Below are positions 18,838 to 27,957 of a DNA stretch of 64,000 nt, piece after piece. The translations under genes and the position numbers were made by a program. Every line of letters begins with the position of its first letter. Positions within the stretch are counted from its first letter, which is position 1. Location of the stretch: NCBI GenBank assembly GCA_009773205.1, contig WPAE01000007.1, positions 147,463 through 211,462 of the forward strand, written 5' to 3'. The notes beneath the pieces are model-generated. The model made no database searches. It worked only from the letters and a program-made list of their open reading frames with translations, and had not been told where the DNA came from. This DNA comes from Ignavibacteria bacterium (lineage in GTDB: Bacteria; Bacteroidota; Ignavibacteria; Ignavibacteriales; Melioribacteraceae).

Positions 18838-20826
18838 CTACTCCGTTCTAAAAAACATTTTTGAAAATGTCTTACCAAGAATTTCTATGTCTAACCAAAA
18901 ATTTTGATTCCTAGCATAAAAAATTTCTAATTTTTTTATTTCATCGAAATCCGGCTGGGTAAATCCCTCTATAAACCATAATCCAGTTAAGCCAACTTTA
19001 CCTACATACAAACTATCATGGTAAGAAGAGGTTTGTGCCCCTACAAAAGATTTATTTCCAACACACACTTGCGGAAGGCCTAGTATAAATTGAGTAAAAG
19101 CACCTTTTTTTGATGTTAACTTCTGAAACAAATATATAAACGGATAAAGCAAAAATAAAGCCAAGATACCTGCAGATAGATCGAAGAATCTTTTGGTTAT
19201 TCTGTTACTCAAAGCAGAAACATTATAATTTACTTTTAACAAAGACATATCATCTAGCATTGTCATCGAGGATTTGCCGACGAGATAATCTAACTCTTTA
19301 CCAACAACAAGAAATTCAACATTAAGCCCTTGGCATGCAGATACCACTGAGAACATTTGATTAAAGTGAATATCATCTGATGAAAAAATGACTTTGTCTA
19401 TCTTCTCTTCTTCAATTATTTTCTTTAGGTTTTCTGTTGAGCCGAGAAACTGATAAGCGCCCAATTTTTCGCCTATTGATTTTCTGGAAAGCCCGATAAA
19501 GCCGATTATGTGATAAAGTTTTACAACGCTGGATTTAAGTTTAGCAGCTACATCTTCAATGCGGTTTTCGCTTCCTACAATAAGAGTTCTTGCTTTCTTT
19601 GTATCGGCTTTCAAACCAAACTTGAAAATTACCTTAAGCAGAATGCGCCATAGTAGAAAAACTACAAAACAAACAGAGTATGTAATAAGAACAACAGCGC
19701 GGCTAAAACCAAACTGCTTAAAGAAATATGTAGCTGCAGAAAGAAAGAGCAATCCGTAAACAAGTGAAATAAACATCCTCGATACGGAAATTGTATTTTT
19801 CTTGTAAGCGCCGCTTAGAAGAGAAATGAAAACTTGTATTAGCGAAGGCACAAAGTAAACCCACGGCTTAGCGTAATAAGGAAATCCATTTGTTCGTGAT
19901 TCTAAGTATAATTTTTCTGCAACAATAACAACCGAAGAGTAGACAGTCAGATCGGCAATAACTGAAATTATAGAAAGTTTATAAACGTTGGCAAAAGCAA
20001 TCAGTTTTCTAAAAACTATTGCCATCTGAAGAATTGATTCAACAATGAAAGAAGTAGAGAAATGTTTTTTTACAAAAAGGTGCATTGCATCGTAAAATAC
20101 TTTTGTTTCATCTATGCTGCTCCTCTTAGTGCTTTCACCTTTATAGTGTATTATTTCTGTTTCGTGAACGTAAAAAACTTTGAAACCGGCTTGCTGGGTT
20201 CTGTAACACAAATCTAAATCTTCGCCATACATAAAAAACTGTGGATCGAAGCCGCCGATTTTATCATATACTTCACGCCGCATCATCATAAAAGCACCGC
20301 TTACTGCATCAACTTCGTAAGTTTGATTTTCATCTAAATAGGTAAGGTTGTAACGTGCAAATAATTTGCTTTTAGGAAACAGCGAACTTAATCCCATAAC
20401 TTTTGTAAATGAAGTCCAAGGACCGGGAAAACCTCTTCTGCATGCAAGCTGTAAAGAACCATCTGGATTAAGAACCTTACAGCCAGCAATTCCGCAAATT
20501 GGATTCGTTTCAAAAAAGTTTATCATTTTAGAAAAAGTATCTTCTCTAACAATTGTGTCCGGATTAATCAGAAGAAAGAATTTTCCTTTTGCAAGTTCCA
20601 AAGCTTGATTATTAGCAGCGCCAAAGCCAACATTTTTTTTGTTGTCAATCAGATTAATTGAAGGAAACTTTTCTCTGATTGCTTCAACACTCCCGTCATC
20701 GGAAGCATTATCAACTACAAAAATTTCTGTTGATAAGTTAGAGGAAGCTTTTGAAATAGAACCGAGAAGATTCAGAACGAATTCTTTTACATTGTAATTA
20801 ACTATTATAATAGATAGCTCAATCAT
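18838..20826 (-). CDS. GT2 glycosyltransferase fused to a degenerate polyprenyl glycosylphosphotransferase
   Basis: 662 residues. Residues 1-260 are a rhamnosyl-type GT-A glycosyltransferase: S-I-I-I-V-N-Y-N at the N-terminus, N-P-D-T (about 88-91) as the DXD-like metal site, and Y-G-E-D-L-D-L-C at 200. Membrane helices follow (about 280-380), then a Rossmann-like central domain of the WbaP/WcaJ family (about 395-540). The C-terminal remnant of the sugar-transferase domain is at 545-662. It keeps the K-R-F-F-D start, V-G-N-K-S-F-V-G-A and G-L-T-G-L-W. It has lost the whole block where family members carry the K-F-R-T-M and L-D-E-L-P-Q motifs. The transferase half is therefore probably not catalytic and may act as a membrane scaffold. 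The gene is sandwiched between a dolichyl-phosphate-mannose-synthase-like gene (6 bases) and accA (2 bases). Confidence 0.85.
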   Translation of the reverse strand: MIELSIIIVNYNVKEFVLNLLGSISKASSNLSTEIFVVDNASDDGSVEAIREKFPSINLIDNKKNVGFGAANNQALELAKGKFFLLINPDTIVREDTFSKMINFFETNPICGIAGCKVLNPDGSLQLACRRGFPGPWTSFTKVMGLSSLFPKSKLFARYNLTYLDENQTYEVDAVSGAFMMMRREVYDKIGGFDPQFFMYGEDLDLCYRTQQAGFKVFYVHETEIIHYKGESTKRSSIDETKVFYDAMHLFVKKHFSTSFIVESILQMAIVFRKLIAFANVYKLSIISVIADLTVYSSVVIVAEKLYLESRTNGFPYYAKPWVYFVPSLIQVFISLLSGAYKKNTISVSRMFISLVYGLLFLSAATYFFKQFGFSRAVVLITYSVCFVVFLLWRILLKVIFKFGLKADTKKARTLIVGSENRIEDVAAKLKSSVVKLYHIIGFIGLSRKSIGEKLGAYQFLGSTENLKKIIEEEKIDKVIFSSDDIHFNQMFSVVSACQGLNVEFLVVGKELDYLVGKSSMTMLDDMSLLKVNYNVSALSNRITKRFFDLSAGILALFLLYPFIYLFQKLTSKKGAFTQFILGLPQVCVGNKSFVGAQTSSYHDSLYVGKVGLTGLWFIEGFTQPDFDEIKKLEIFYARNQNFWLDIEILGKTFSKMFFRTE

Positions 20827-20832
20827 TCTGAG

Positions 20833-21549
20833 TTAGTTTAGTTTTCCAAAGATGCTTTTTAATCTTAGCTTCCAAACCATAAAGATTGCTTCAACTACAA
20901 TTTTCTTGGACATTTTAGAAGTTCCTTCTACACGATCTACAAAAGTTATTGGTATTTCTAAAATATTAAAACCAAGTTTGTATGCTTTGTAATTCATCTC
21001 AATCTGGAATGAATAACCATTAGAATGAATTTTATCCAAATTAATTGCGCTTAAAACTTCTTTTCGGAAGCACTTAAATCCGCCGGTGCCATCTTTAATA
21101 GGCATTGAAGTAATAATTCTAGAATAAAGATTTGCACAATAGCTTAATATAAGTCTTCCAATGGGCCAGTTAATAACACGAACGCCGAAAATGTAACGGC
21201 TTCCAATAACTAAATCATATCGTTTAATCGAATCGAGAAAGTTTTCTATTTCCTGCGGGTCGTGAGAGTAATCGGCATCCATTTGTATGGCATAATCGTA
21301 ATCGTTTGCAAGCATATATTTAAAACCGGCAACGTATGCTGTGCCAAGTCCCATTTTACCTTCACGCTCAATAATTTTAATTCTAGAAATTGATTTAGCA
21401 GCTTCTTTAACCCAGCCGGCAGTACCGTCCGGAGAGTTATCATCAACAACTAAAACATCAACTGAAGGAAATGAACTGAGAATATCCGGCAATAATTTTT
21501 TAACGTTATGTAATTCATTATAAGTTGGAATAATCACGAGAGTTTTCAT
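20833..21549 (-). CDS. polyprenol-phosphate hexose synthase-like GT2 (DPM1-like)
   Basis: 238 residues, the size of a soluble dolichol-phosphate mannosyltransferase homologue. It has I-I-P-T-Y-N-E near the N-terminus, V-V-D-D-N-S-P-D-G-T and the metal site Q-M-D-A-D-Y-S-H-D-P. G-S-R-Y follows and K-D-G-T-G-G-F-K-C-F-R lies further on. It probably transfers mannose or another hexose from a nucleotide sugar to a polyprenyl phosphate at the cytoplasmic face. Its ATG overlaps the preceding stop by 4 bases (21546-21549), so it is translationally coupled to the upstream sugar transferase. There is no C-terminal membrane domain. Confidence 0.88.
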   Translation of the reverse strand: MKTLVIIPTYNELHNVKKLLPDILSSFPSVDVLVVDDNSPDGTAGWVKEAAKSISRIKIIEREGKMGLGTAYVAGFKYMLANDYDYAIQMDADYSHDPQEIENFLDSIKRYDLVIGSRYIFGVRVINWPIGRLILSYCANLYSRIITSMPIKDGTGGFKCFRKEVLSAINLDKIHSNGYSFQIEMNYKAYKLGFNILEIPITFVDRVEGTSKMSKKIVVEAIFMVWKLRLKSIFGKLN

Positions 21550-22949
21550 TCGTAATGCCCTTTGCCAAAAAATACTACGAAAACAGTTTTGAAAATAATT
21601 TTGAAATCCAGGCGTAAACTCATGTTCTCAATATAAAATAAATCATAACGAAGTTTTACTTTAACGTCTTCAATTGTTTCATCGTATTTGTGTTTTACTT
21701 GAGCCCATCCAGTTATTCCCGGTCTAACTTTTAACCTTCTTTTATACAATGGAACTTCGTGAGAAAGCTTCTCAACAAAGAAAGGTCTTTCCGGTCTTGG
21801 TCCTACAAAACTCATATCACCCTTTAGCACGTTGTAAGCCTGCGGAATTTCATCTAACCGAAACTTGCGGACATATTTACCAATTCGTGTAATTCGAGGA
21901 TCGTCTTTAGTTGACCAAACAGGTCCGGTATGTTTTTCTGCATCTATATACATTGTTCTAAATTTTAAAATGCGAAAGATTTTCCCGTTAAGTCCGCTTC
22001 TTTCCTGGCGATAAAACACTGGTCCAATGCTATCTAATTTTATTAGTAAGGCAGTAAATATCATTACAGGAAGAGTAAGTAGAAGCATAATTAAGGAAAG
22101 AACAACATCCATTACTCTTTTTAATTTTTTTTCCCATTCCGGCATCAGTTCTGGCATAATATCAATAAGAGGAAAGCTGTAGAGTTGAGAGATTTTTGCC
22201 TGCCCGCTTATTATTTCATAAAGATCCGGAACCATTTTAATTTCTATGTTCTTATCACCGCATCGTTCAATTACATCAACAATAATGTCTTCTTCATTTC
22301 TTCCAAGAGAAATTATAATGTTGGCTATATTTTTTTCATCAATTACTTTTTCAAGATTGGCAACTACATCAATTACTTTTATGCCCTTGTATTCTTTTCC
22401 AATTTCCTCATCGTGTGCTGCTGTATAAGCTACAACATCTAGCCCAAGCTGCCTAAACCTTATTACAGAATCGTGTACTTCGTTTGCTTTTTTATTGAAG
22501 CCGACAATTAAAGCATTTCTTCTGCCATAGCCTCTTGTAAGGAGTTGTCTTTGTAAACTACGGATAAATAGTCTTCCAATTCCAACTGCAACAAAAAAGA
22601 TTCCCCAATAAAAGAAAATAAAAAAGCGGTTTGCAGATTGAACATCGCGTACATAATCATCATATAGAATGATGAAAAAGATTATAAAAATACCAACGAA
22701 AGTAGTTTTGAATAAAGTGGAAATTTCATCTAAACGGGAAAGAGCAAACCATGTTCTATACATTCCAACGAAAGTAAAGACAACTATCCAGTAAAAATAT
22801 ATTGCGAACATAGGCAGCAGAAAATCTGGCTGAGAGATTAAGGAAAACCAGCCGGTTTCTACACGCAGATAGAAAAAAAGAAGCCAAGCAAAGTTTATTG
22901 TAACAAAATCTGTTAGAAGGACAAATATTTTTTCAATTTTTTTATTCAT
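21546..22949 (-). CDS. undecaprenyl-phosphate sugar phosphotransferase (WbaP/WcaJ family)
   Basis: 467 residues. Four or five N-terminal membrane segments are followed by a Rossmann-like domain (V-G-F-N-K-K, about 150-260). The complete catalytic domain starts near residue 280 (K-R-V-M-D-V-V) with F-Y-R-Q-E-R-S-G, I-L-K-F-R-T-M, D-P-R-I-T-R-I-G, F-R-L-D-E-I-P-Q, G-D-M-S-F-V-G-P-R-P and G-I-T-G-W-A-Q-V. It should transfer a sugar-1-phosphate from a UDP-sugar to undecaprenyl phosphate, starting repeat-unit synthesis. It is one of two intact members in this locus. The sugar specificity is not readable. It overlaps the next gene by ATGA. Confidence 0.92.
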   Translation of the reverse strand: MNKKIEKIFVLLTDFVTINFAWLLFFYLRVETGWFSLISQPDFLLPMFAIYFYWIVVFTFVGMYRTWFALSRLDEISTLFKTTFVGIFIIFFIILYDDYVRDVQSANRFFIFFYWGIFFVAVGIGRLFIRSLQRQLLTRGYGRRNALIVGFNKKANEVHDSVIRFRQLGLDVVAYTAAHDEEIGKEYKGIKVIDVVANLEKVIDEKNIANIIISLGRNEEDIIVDVIERCGDKNIEIKMVPDLYEIISGQAKISQLYSFPLIDIMPELMPEWEKKLKRVMDVVLSLIMLLLTLPVMIFTALLIKLDSIGPVFYRQERSGLNGKIFRILKFRTMYIDAEKHTGPVWSTKDDPRITRIGKYVRKFRLDEIPQAYNVLKGDMSFVGPRPERPFFVEKLSHEVPLYKRRLKVRPGITGWAQVKHKYDETIEDVKVKLRYDLFYIENMSLRLDFKIIFKTVFVVFFGKGHYE

Positions 22950-22968
22950 TCAAAATCTTATAATTGTA

Positions 22969-24168
22969 TTAACAGAGTTTAGCAATAACTTTTTCTGCTG
23001 CATAGTTACCAATAGAAAGCGAAGCAGTTGCAGCCGGAGAAGGAGCATTGCACACATGAACTATTTTTTCATTTTCAATAATATAAAAATCATCTAATAA
23101 TCTACCATCTTTCATGCATGCTTGAGCTCTTACTCCAGAGCCGCCATCGTCCAAATCTTCAGCTTTAATATCTGGAACAAGTTTTTGTAAAGCTTTAACA
23201 AAAGCCGCTTTACTGTAAGAACGGTAAAACTCTCCTAAACCGGTTTTCCAATTCTTGGCAATTATTTTATGAAAGCCCGCCCAACTAAAAGTCTCGAAAG
23301 TATCTCGCATATTAAAACTTGTTTTGTTGTATCCTTCTCTTTTGAAAGATAAAACCGCATTTGGTCCACATTCAACTTCGTTATCAATCATTCTCGTAAA
23401 GTGAACACCAAGAAAAGGAAACGATGGATCCGGAACCGGATAAATTAAATTACGAACTAATTGTTTAGCTCCTTTTTTTAGTTTGTAATACTCGCCCCGG
23501 AAGGGAATAAGTCTAAAGTCAAGTTCGGGGTGAGTTAGTTTTGCTACTCTATCGGAAAACAAACCCGTGCAAGTAACAACAGATTTTCCAACAAACGTTC
23601 TACTATTTGTTATTACTTCACATAGGTTATTCTTAATAAGAATATTCTCTAACTTTTGGTTGAACGAAATTTCCGCGTTATAGTTTTGAGATATCTCCAA
23701 ATACTTACAAGATACCTCTTTGTAATCTATAATGCCGGTTTGGGGAACTTTGATTGCCGCAACACCCGCAGCGTATGGCTCAATCTCTTTTATTTCTTCC
23801 GGCTTAAGAATTTGCAAACCTTTTAATCCATTCTTAATTCCGCGCTCATAAATATTATTCATCAGCGGAATTTCTTTGTTAGAAGCTGCTAAAATTATTT
23901 TACCGCAAATATCAAAGTTCACTTCATTCTTTCGGCAGAACTCGAGAAGCATATTATAACCACGCGTGCAATTTTCTGCTTTTAAGCTGCCTGGCTTATA
24001 GTAAACTCCAGAATGGATTACACCACTGTTGTTACCAGTCTGGTGTTTAGCTATTTCATCTTCTTTTTCTAAATAAATTATTTTCAGAGAAGGTTTTTTT
24101 TCTAAAAGCTTAACACCAGTAGCCAAACCAACTATTCCAGCACCAACAATAATTACATCATAAACCAT
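22969..24168 (-). CDS. lhgO: L-2-hydroxyglutarate oxidase/dehydrogenase
   Basis: 399 residues of the FAD-dependent DAO family. The N-terminal dinucleotide fold is V-G-A-G-I-V-G-L-A-T, followed by the subfamily signature N-N-S-G-V-I-H-S-G-V-Y-Y-K-P-G-S. G-G-S-G-V-R-A-Q-A lies near the C-terminus. It converts L-2-hydroxyglutarate to 2-oxoglutarate, passing electrons to the membrane quinone pool. It is the first gene of a minus-strand run leading into sugar transferase genes, 19 bases upstream of one. A metabolic link to polysaccharide synthesis is not obvious. Upstream lies a 321-base spacer with a GC-rich repeat. Confidence 0.9.
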   Translation of the reverse strand: MVYDVIIVGAGIVGLATGVKLLEKKPSLKIIYLEKEDEIAKHQTGNNSGVIHSGVYYKPGSLKAENCTRGYNMLLEFCRKNEVNFDICGKIILAASNKEIPLMNNIYERGIKNGLKGLQILKPEEIKEIEPYAAGVAAIKVPQTGIIDYKEVSCKYLEISQNYNAEISFNQKLENILIKNNLCEVITNSRTFVGKSVVTCTGLFSDRVAKLTHPELDFRLIPFRGEYYKLKKGAKQLVRNLIYPVPDPSFPFLGVHFTRMIDNEVECGPNAVLSFKREGYNKTSFNMRDTFETFSWAGFHKIIAKNWKTGLGEFYRSYSKAAFVKALQKLVPDIKAEDLDDGGSGVRAQACMKDGRLLDDFYIIENEKIVHVCNAPSPAATASLSIGNYAAEKVIAKLC

Positions 24169-24489
24169 ACATTGCTCAAATTATTAGTGAGAAACATCTG
24201 AATAATTAATCTATTGTCACACCTGCTTGCAGCAGGCAAGCTGAGTCAATCGCCCGCCTGATGAGCCGACGGCGTCCGCCTCGGCAAGCCGTAGGCGAGA
24301 CGGCGAGGCAGGAAGTGTGGCAATTTCGTTTGTAGTGTCATGGTTCGACAAACCCTGTCATGAGCTTGGCTGCCAAAATCTAAATAACTTGCAGCTAAAT
24401 AACTCAACGTGTAGTTATTTTTGACTACAGAATTCTGCAACTATGTTTGTAATAAAGTATTTTAGCCGCCAAAACAACACGGTTTAATT
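24169..24489. other. divergent spacer with a GC-rich repeat and a degenerate intergenic element
   Basis: This 321-base gap between the divergent lhgO and ligase-like genes holds a GC-rich element (24213-24324). It also holds a stretch around 24333-24368 with tgtcatggttcgaca and ctgtcatgagcttg, which resembles common short intergenic repeats. The remainder is AT-rich and must contain the two divergent promoters, but no confident consensus was found. An open frame across the repeat (24246-24440, minus) has no protein character. Confidence 0.7.
24213..24324. repeat. 112-bp GC-rich element with imperfect terminal inverted repeats
   Basis: The ends are attgtcacac (24213-24222) and gtgtggcaat (24315-24324), an inverted repeat with one mismatch. 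The interior is far richer in GC than anything around it and is itself largely palindromic, with gccgt/acggc-type arms around 24270-24305. It contains the core cccgcctg (24253-24260), also found in the elements at 44057-44092 and 61824-61873. No coding capacity is seen. It resembles a MITE or REP-like element. Confidence 0.7.
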
Positions 24490-26553
24490 ATGATAGAAAC
24501 CTTAAACAAAAAGATAGAGCTGATTGACAAATTAATTTACTTCTTTGCAATTCTTTTTTTGGCAACTCTTAATAATTCTATTTTCTTAAACCAGTTTGGC
24601 TACTTTGTTCCTTTATTGCTGCTGCTGCTCAAATTCTATTTAACTAAGCAAAATCCATTTTCAAAAACCAAATTAGAACCGGTTTTTATTTTATTCATTA
24701 TAGCGGAAATTGTTTCTACTATTTTTTCTATTAACCGGCCTGATGCAATACACAACATGAGCAAGAGATTTTTGCTAATTCCTACACTATATGTTTTTTC
24801 TACAGTTGCTTATAATTTTGAACGTGCCAAGAAATTTGTGTTAATCTATTTAGGCGCTGCTTTATTAACTATGTCTGTTTATATAGGATTTTCATATAAT
24901 TATTATGTTCAAGGATTTTACCATTTGTTTGAGTCGGGACCGGGCGTTTTTCAGTATCCAATTACTTCTAGCGAGTTGATGAGTTTTTCGTTGATAATCT
25001 TATTTGCTTTTCTGATTAACGAAAAGCTATCTCTTACTAAAAGAAGCGGAGTTGCATTAGCATTCTTAATTAACCTTGCTGCATTGTTAGCTACTTATAA
25101 AAGAACCGGCTGGATGGCTGCTGCAGCTGGAATGTTGTTTGTTATTCTCCTTGGCAAAAAATGGAAACTGCTTATTCCACTTTTAGTATTCTTTGTAATA
25201 TTAGCGTTGATTGAAAAAAATGTGAGCAAAGTAGTTATCTATGAACTAAGCAGTAATATAATAGAAGTAAGCAAAGAAATAAATACCAAGGGAAGAGCTT
25301 ACAATGTACTGCCAAATTCATCTTCGCTTTACATTTCCGATTTTGAGAATGGGCTAAATAAACATGTAAACGCTTCCGCCACAAAAGTGTATGATACTGG
25401 AACTCCGGTTGTTAGCTTTAAGCACTGGAAGGATAATTTTTATTTAGCGTATTTAGTTGATACAAGGTTTATTCTGCTTCAAAAAGATTCAACAGATCAA
25501 TTTACGGAAGTAAATGAAACAATCACTTCCGGTTTTACAGAAGATTGGTACGTCGCCAATAATTATGTTTATGTAGTTGATAAAGATAGTGGTCTAACCA
25601 TAATAAAGGATCCGCTAAATTTAAAATCGGTTTTTAGAATTACCGGCGAGGTTTTAAAAGACTACAAAAAGGTTTATGCAGATTCTTTACACCTTGTTCT
25701 ATTTTCTAAAACACAGACTTTAACTATCTACAATTTGATAAACGGTTTACCAACCGATTTGGCAATACAGAAAATAATGAGCGAAGGCAGCAATCTTGTT
25801 TTCTATAAAAATAATAGAATTATAATTTCATCTCAAAACGGATTAGAGCTTTATAAAATTTCTGGTAATAAACTAGAACTTCTTGAAACTAACTCAACTA
25901 TTAACGGCGCATTCTTAGCTTGTGTTAATTCGAGAAGTCTGTTTATCACAACTACCAGAGGAAATGTGTTTGAATTTTCAGAAGATATTCAAAATCTCAA
26001 AACAACAAACTCTTTCAACCTTGGCTTTACTCCAAGAAGCACAGCAGCTACTGAGAATCAGTTTGTGGTTAGCTATATAAAGCGAAATAGAATTCTGAGT
26101 TCATTTGATCCTTATGCGCCATCTAATTTTTCGAGACTTGCTTTGTGGCGCGCGGGCTTGTTGATTTGGAAGGACTATCCTTTCTTTGGCGTGGGAGATA
26201 TTGACTTGGCTGTTCTATACCGCCAGTACAAGCGCCCTTTCGATAAAGAAATACAAGGACATTTGCACAATAATTACTTTCATATTCTAGCAACACTTGG
26301 CTTGTTTGGTTTTATAGCTGTAATGATTCTATTGATAAAGATGTTTTTCTTGCATATTAATAACTATAAACTCACTGCTCATATTCCCTTTGCTTCTTCT
26401 TTTACTTTGGGCGCGAGCGGCTGTTTTATCGCATTTGTAATAGCGGGACTAACAGAGTGGAATTTTGGCGATCATGAAATTATAACAATGGTTTGGTTTA
26501 CTTTAGCTTTAAGTATTGCCTTTGCAAAAAACAGTAAATCAATATCAAGCTGA
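24490..26553 (+). CDS. O-antigen ligase/polymerase-like protein with a large propeller-like insertion
   Basis: 687 residues. There are about eight membrane helices up to residue 245, with the T-Y-K-R-T-G-W-M-A motif at 202-210. The family signature resumes only at R-L-A-L-W-R-A-G (549-556). It continues with D-Y-P-F-F-G-V-G, H-L-H-N-N-Y-F-H (591-598) and the last helices. Between them, residues about 268-535 form a soluble, beta-strand-rich region. Its repeating pattern (Y-V-A-N-N-Y-V-Y-V-V-D-K-D-S-G-L-T-I-I) resembles LVIVD-type beta-propeller blades and should face the periplasm. The enzyme probably joins or polymerises undecaprenyl-linked glycans. It is a single plus-strand gene among minus-strand genes, and its stop touches the next gene's stop. 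Confidence 0.82.
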   Translation: MIETLNKKIELIDKLIYFFAILFLATLNNSIFLNQFGYFVPLLLLLLKFYLTKQNPFSKTKLEPVFILFIIAEIVSTIFSINRPDAIHNMSKRFLLIPTLYVFSTVAYNFERAKKFVLIYLGAALLTMSVYIGFSYNYYVQGFYHLFESGPGVFQYPITSSELMSFSLIILFAFLINEKLSLTKRSGVALAFLINLAALLATYKRTGWMAAAAGMLFVILLGKKWKLLIPLLVFFVILALIEKNVSKVVIYELSSNIIEVSKEINTKGRAYNVLPNSSSLYISDFENGLNKHVNASATKVYDTGTPVVSFKHWKDNFYLAYLVDTRFILLQKDSTDQFTEVNETITSGFTEDWYVANNYVYVVDKDSGLTIIKDPLNLKSVFRITGEVLKDYKKVYADSLHLVLFSKTQTLTIYNLINGLPTDLAIQKIMSEGSNLVFYKNNRIIISSQNGLELYKISGNKLELLETNSTINGAFLACVNSRSLFITTTRGNVFEFSEDIQNLKTTNSFNLGFTPRSTAATENQFVVSYIKRNRILSSFDPYAPSNFSRLALWRAGLLIWKDYPFFGVGDIDLAVLYRQYKRPFDKEIQGHLHNNYFHILATLGLFGFIAVMILLIKMFFLHINNYKLTAHIPFASSFTLGASGCFIAFVIAGLTEWNFGDHEIITMVWFTLALSIAFAKNSKSISS

Positions 26554-27948
26554 TTAATAACCTTTTGTATTGCCTGTGAGCATTTGCCAAACAGTTAAAA
26601 CTATAATTTGAAAGTCCAGGCCGATGCTCCAGTTTTCTATGTACCACAAATCAAATTCTATTCTTTTAATGGTTCTCTTTTTGTTTTCTTCAAAGTCTTC
26701 AACATCGCCGCGCAAGCCGTGTACTTGAGCCCAGCCTGTTAAACCCGGTTTTACTGTATGTCTCATTTTTATTGCTTCAAAGTATTGCAGATATTCTTCG
26801 TTGTAAGCAATAGCGTGCGGGCGTGGACCAACTATTGACATTTCGCCTTTGAGCACATTCCAAAACTGCGGAAGCTCATCCAGATTAGATTTTCTTAAGA
26901 ACTTACCAATCTTTGTTATCCGCGGATCCTCTTTTGTGGTTACAACAAACAATTTGGATTGGTCAATATTGTTTCTCATAGAACGAAATTTGTAACATCG
27001 AAACTTTTCATTCTTTAGCCCAACTCTATCTTGAGCGAAAAAAACAGTACCTTTTGAAGTGAGCTTAACAATTAAAGACAGAATTGGGATTAGCCAAGAG
27101 AACAATAAAACCGAAAGAAAGAGTGAGAATAGAATATCGAATGTTCGTTTTAATAATCTCCAGTGAAACTCACCAAGCGGTTCTTCTCTAACTGTAATTA
27201 TTGGAAATCCGGCAACATTGTTCACCGAAAATTTTCTCGAAAGAAATTGAAAATAATCGGGTATAATGTGAACTCGTACAGCATTCTTGTTACACAGCGA
27301 AATAATTCTATTTAATTTTTCCGGAGTTATATGCGGAATTGCAACAACAGCTTCATCAATTTCTTCCGAGTGAAGAATTTCGTCTAAATTTTCTACCAGC
27401 CCAATTACATGTTTGTTTTCCTCTGTGTAATCAACAAATCCAACAAAAGTAAAACCAAAATCTAGATTATGATTAATCATATTTAGATAATCAATTCCAA
27501 TTTGGTTTTCTCCAATTATTAAAAGCCTCTTAAGATTTTTTCCTCTTTTTTGCAAAGAATGCTGCACATAACGAAAAACGTACGTTCTTGCAAACACACC
27601 TAAGTTTAGTAAAATGAAATAAAACAGAATAAAGCTTCGTGTAAATAAATCTTCTTTTAGAATAAAGATGAAAAACACAGATACTAAAATTTGAGTAATG
27701 CTGTTCTTTAAAATAATTACAGCCTTGTAAGAATAAGTGGTTAAATTATAAGAATCGTAAAAGCCGGTTATGTTAGTTGAAAAGAGCCAAAGCAGGTTCA
27801 GAATCAATTGAAGAATGAACATATTGGGGCGCGATTCCAAAATGCTGAAAGACTGTGCAAGCGCTGCAGAACAAACAAAACTTACGTTCAGTATTAGAAT
27901 ATCTAAGATTACTTTTAAAAGAAGCTGCGATTTTCTGTTAGTTATCAT
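26554..27948 (-). CDS. wcaJ: undecaprenyl-phosphate glucose phosphotransferase-like (WcaJ type)
   Basis: 464 residues with four N-terminal helices and a Rossmann-like domain (I-I-G-E-N-Q-I-G near 150). The full catalytic domain starts at K-R-T-F-D-I and carries Y-K-F-R-S-M, D-P-R-I-T-K-I-G, N-L-D-E-L-P-Q-F-W-N-V-L-K-G and S-I-V-G-P-R-P. G-L-T-G-W-A-Q-V-H-G-L-R-G-D and the terminal G-N-T-K-G-Y follow; the last two are typical of WcaJ. It should load glucose-1-phosphate (or similar) on undecaprenyl phosphate. It converges with the ligase-like gene with no spacer. It is the second intact initiating transferase of the locus. Confidence 0.9.
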   Translation of the reverse strand: MITNRKSQLLLKVILDILILNVSFVCSAALAQSFSILESRPNMFILQLILNLLWLFSTNITGFYDSYNLTTYSYKAVIILKNSITQILVSVFFIFILKEDLFTRSFILFYFILLNLGVFARTYVFRYVQHSLQKRGKNLKRLLIIGENQIGIDYLNMINHNLDFGFTFVGFVDYTEENKHVIGLVENLDEILHSEEIDEAVVAIPHITPEKLNRIISLCNKNAVRVHIIPDYFQFLSRKFSVNNVAGFPIITVREEPLGEFHWRLLKRTFDILFSLFLSVLLFSWLIPILSLIVKLTSKGTVFFAQDRVGLKNEKFRCYKFRSMRNNIDQSKLFVVTTKEDPRITKIGKFLRKSNLDELPQFWNVLKGEMSIVGPRPHAIAYNEEYLQYFEAIKMRHTVKPGLTGWAQVHGLRGDVEDFEENKKRTIKRIEFDLWYIENWSIGLDFQIIVLTVWQMLTGNTKGY

Positions 27949-27957
27949 TATCTCTAA

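Noticed and set aside
24336..24352. T-arm-like sequence (ggttcga) suggesting a tRNA
   Set aside because: No acceptor, D or anticodon stems can be built around it. It fits a degenerate short intergenic repeat better.
24246..24440. 64-codon open frame on the minus strand
   Set aside because: It lies across the GC-rich repeat, has a composition caused by the palindromes and no protein-like pattern.
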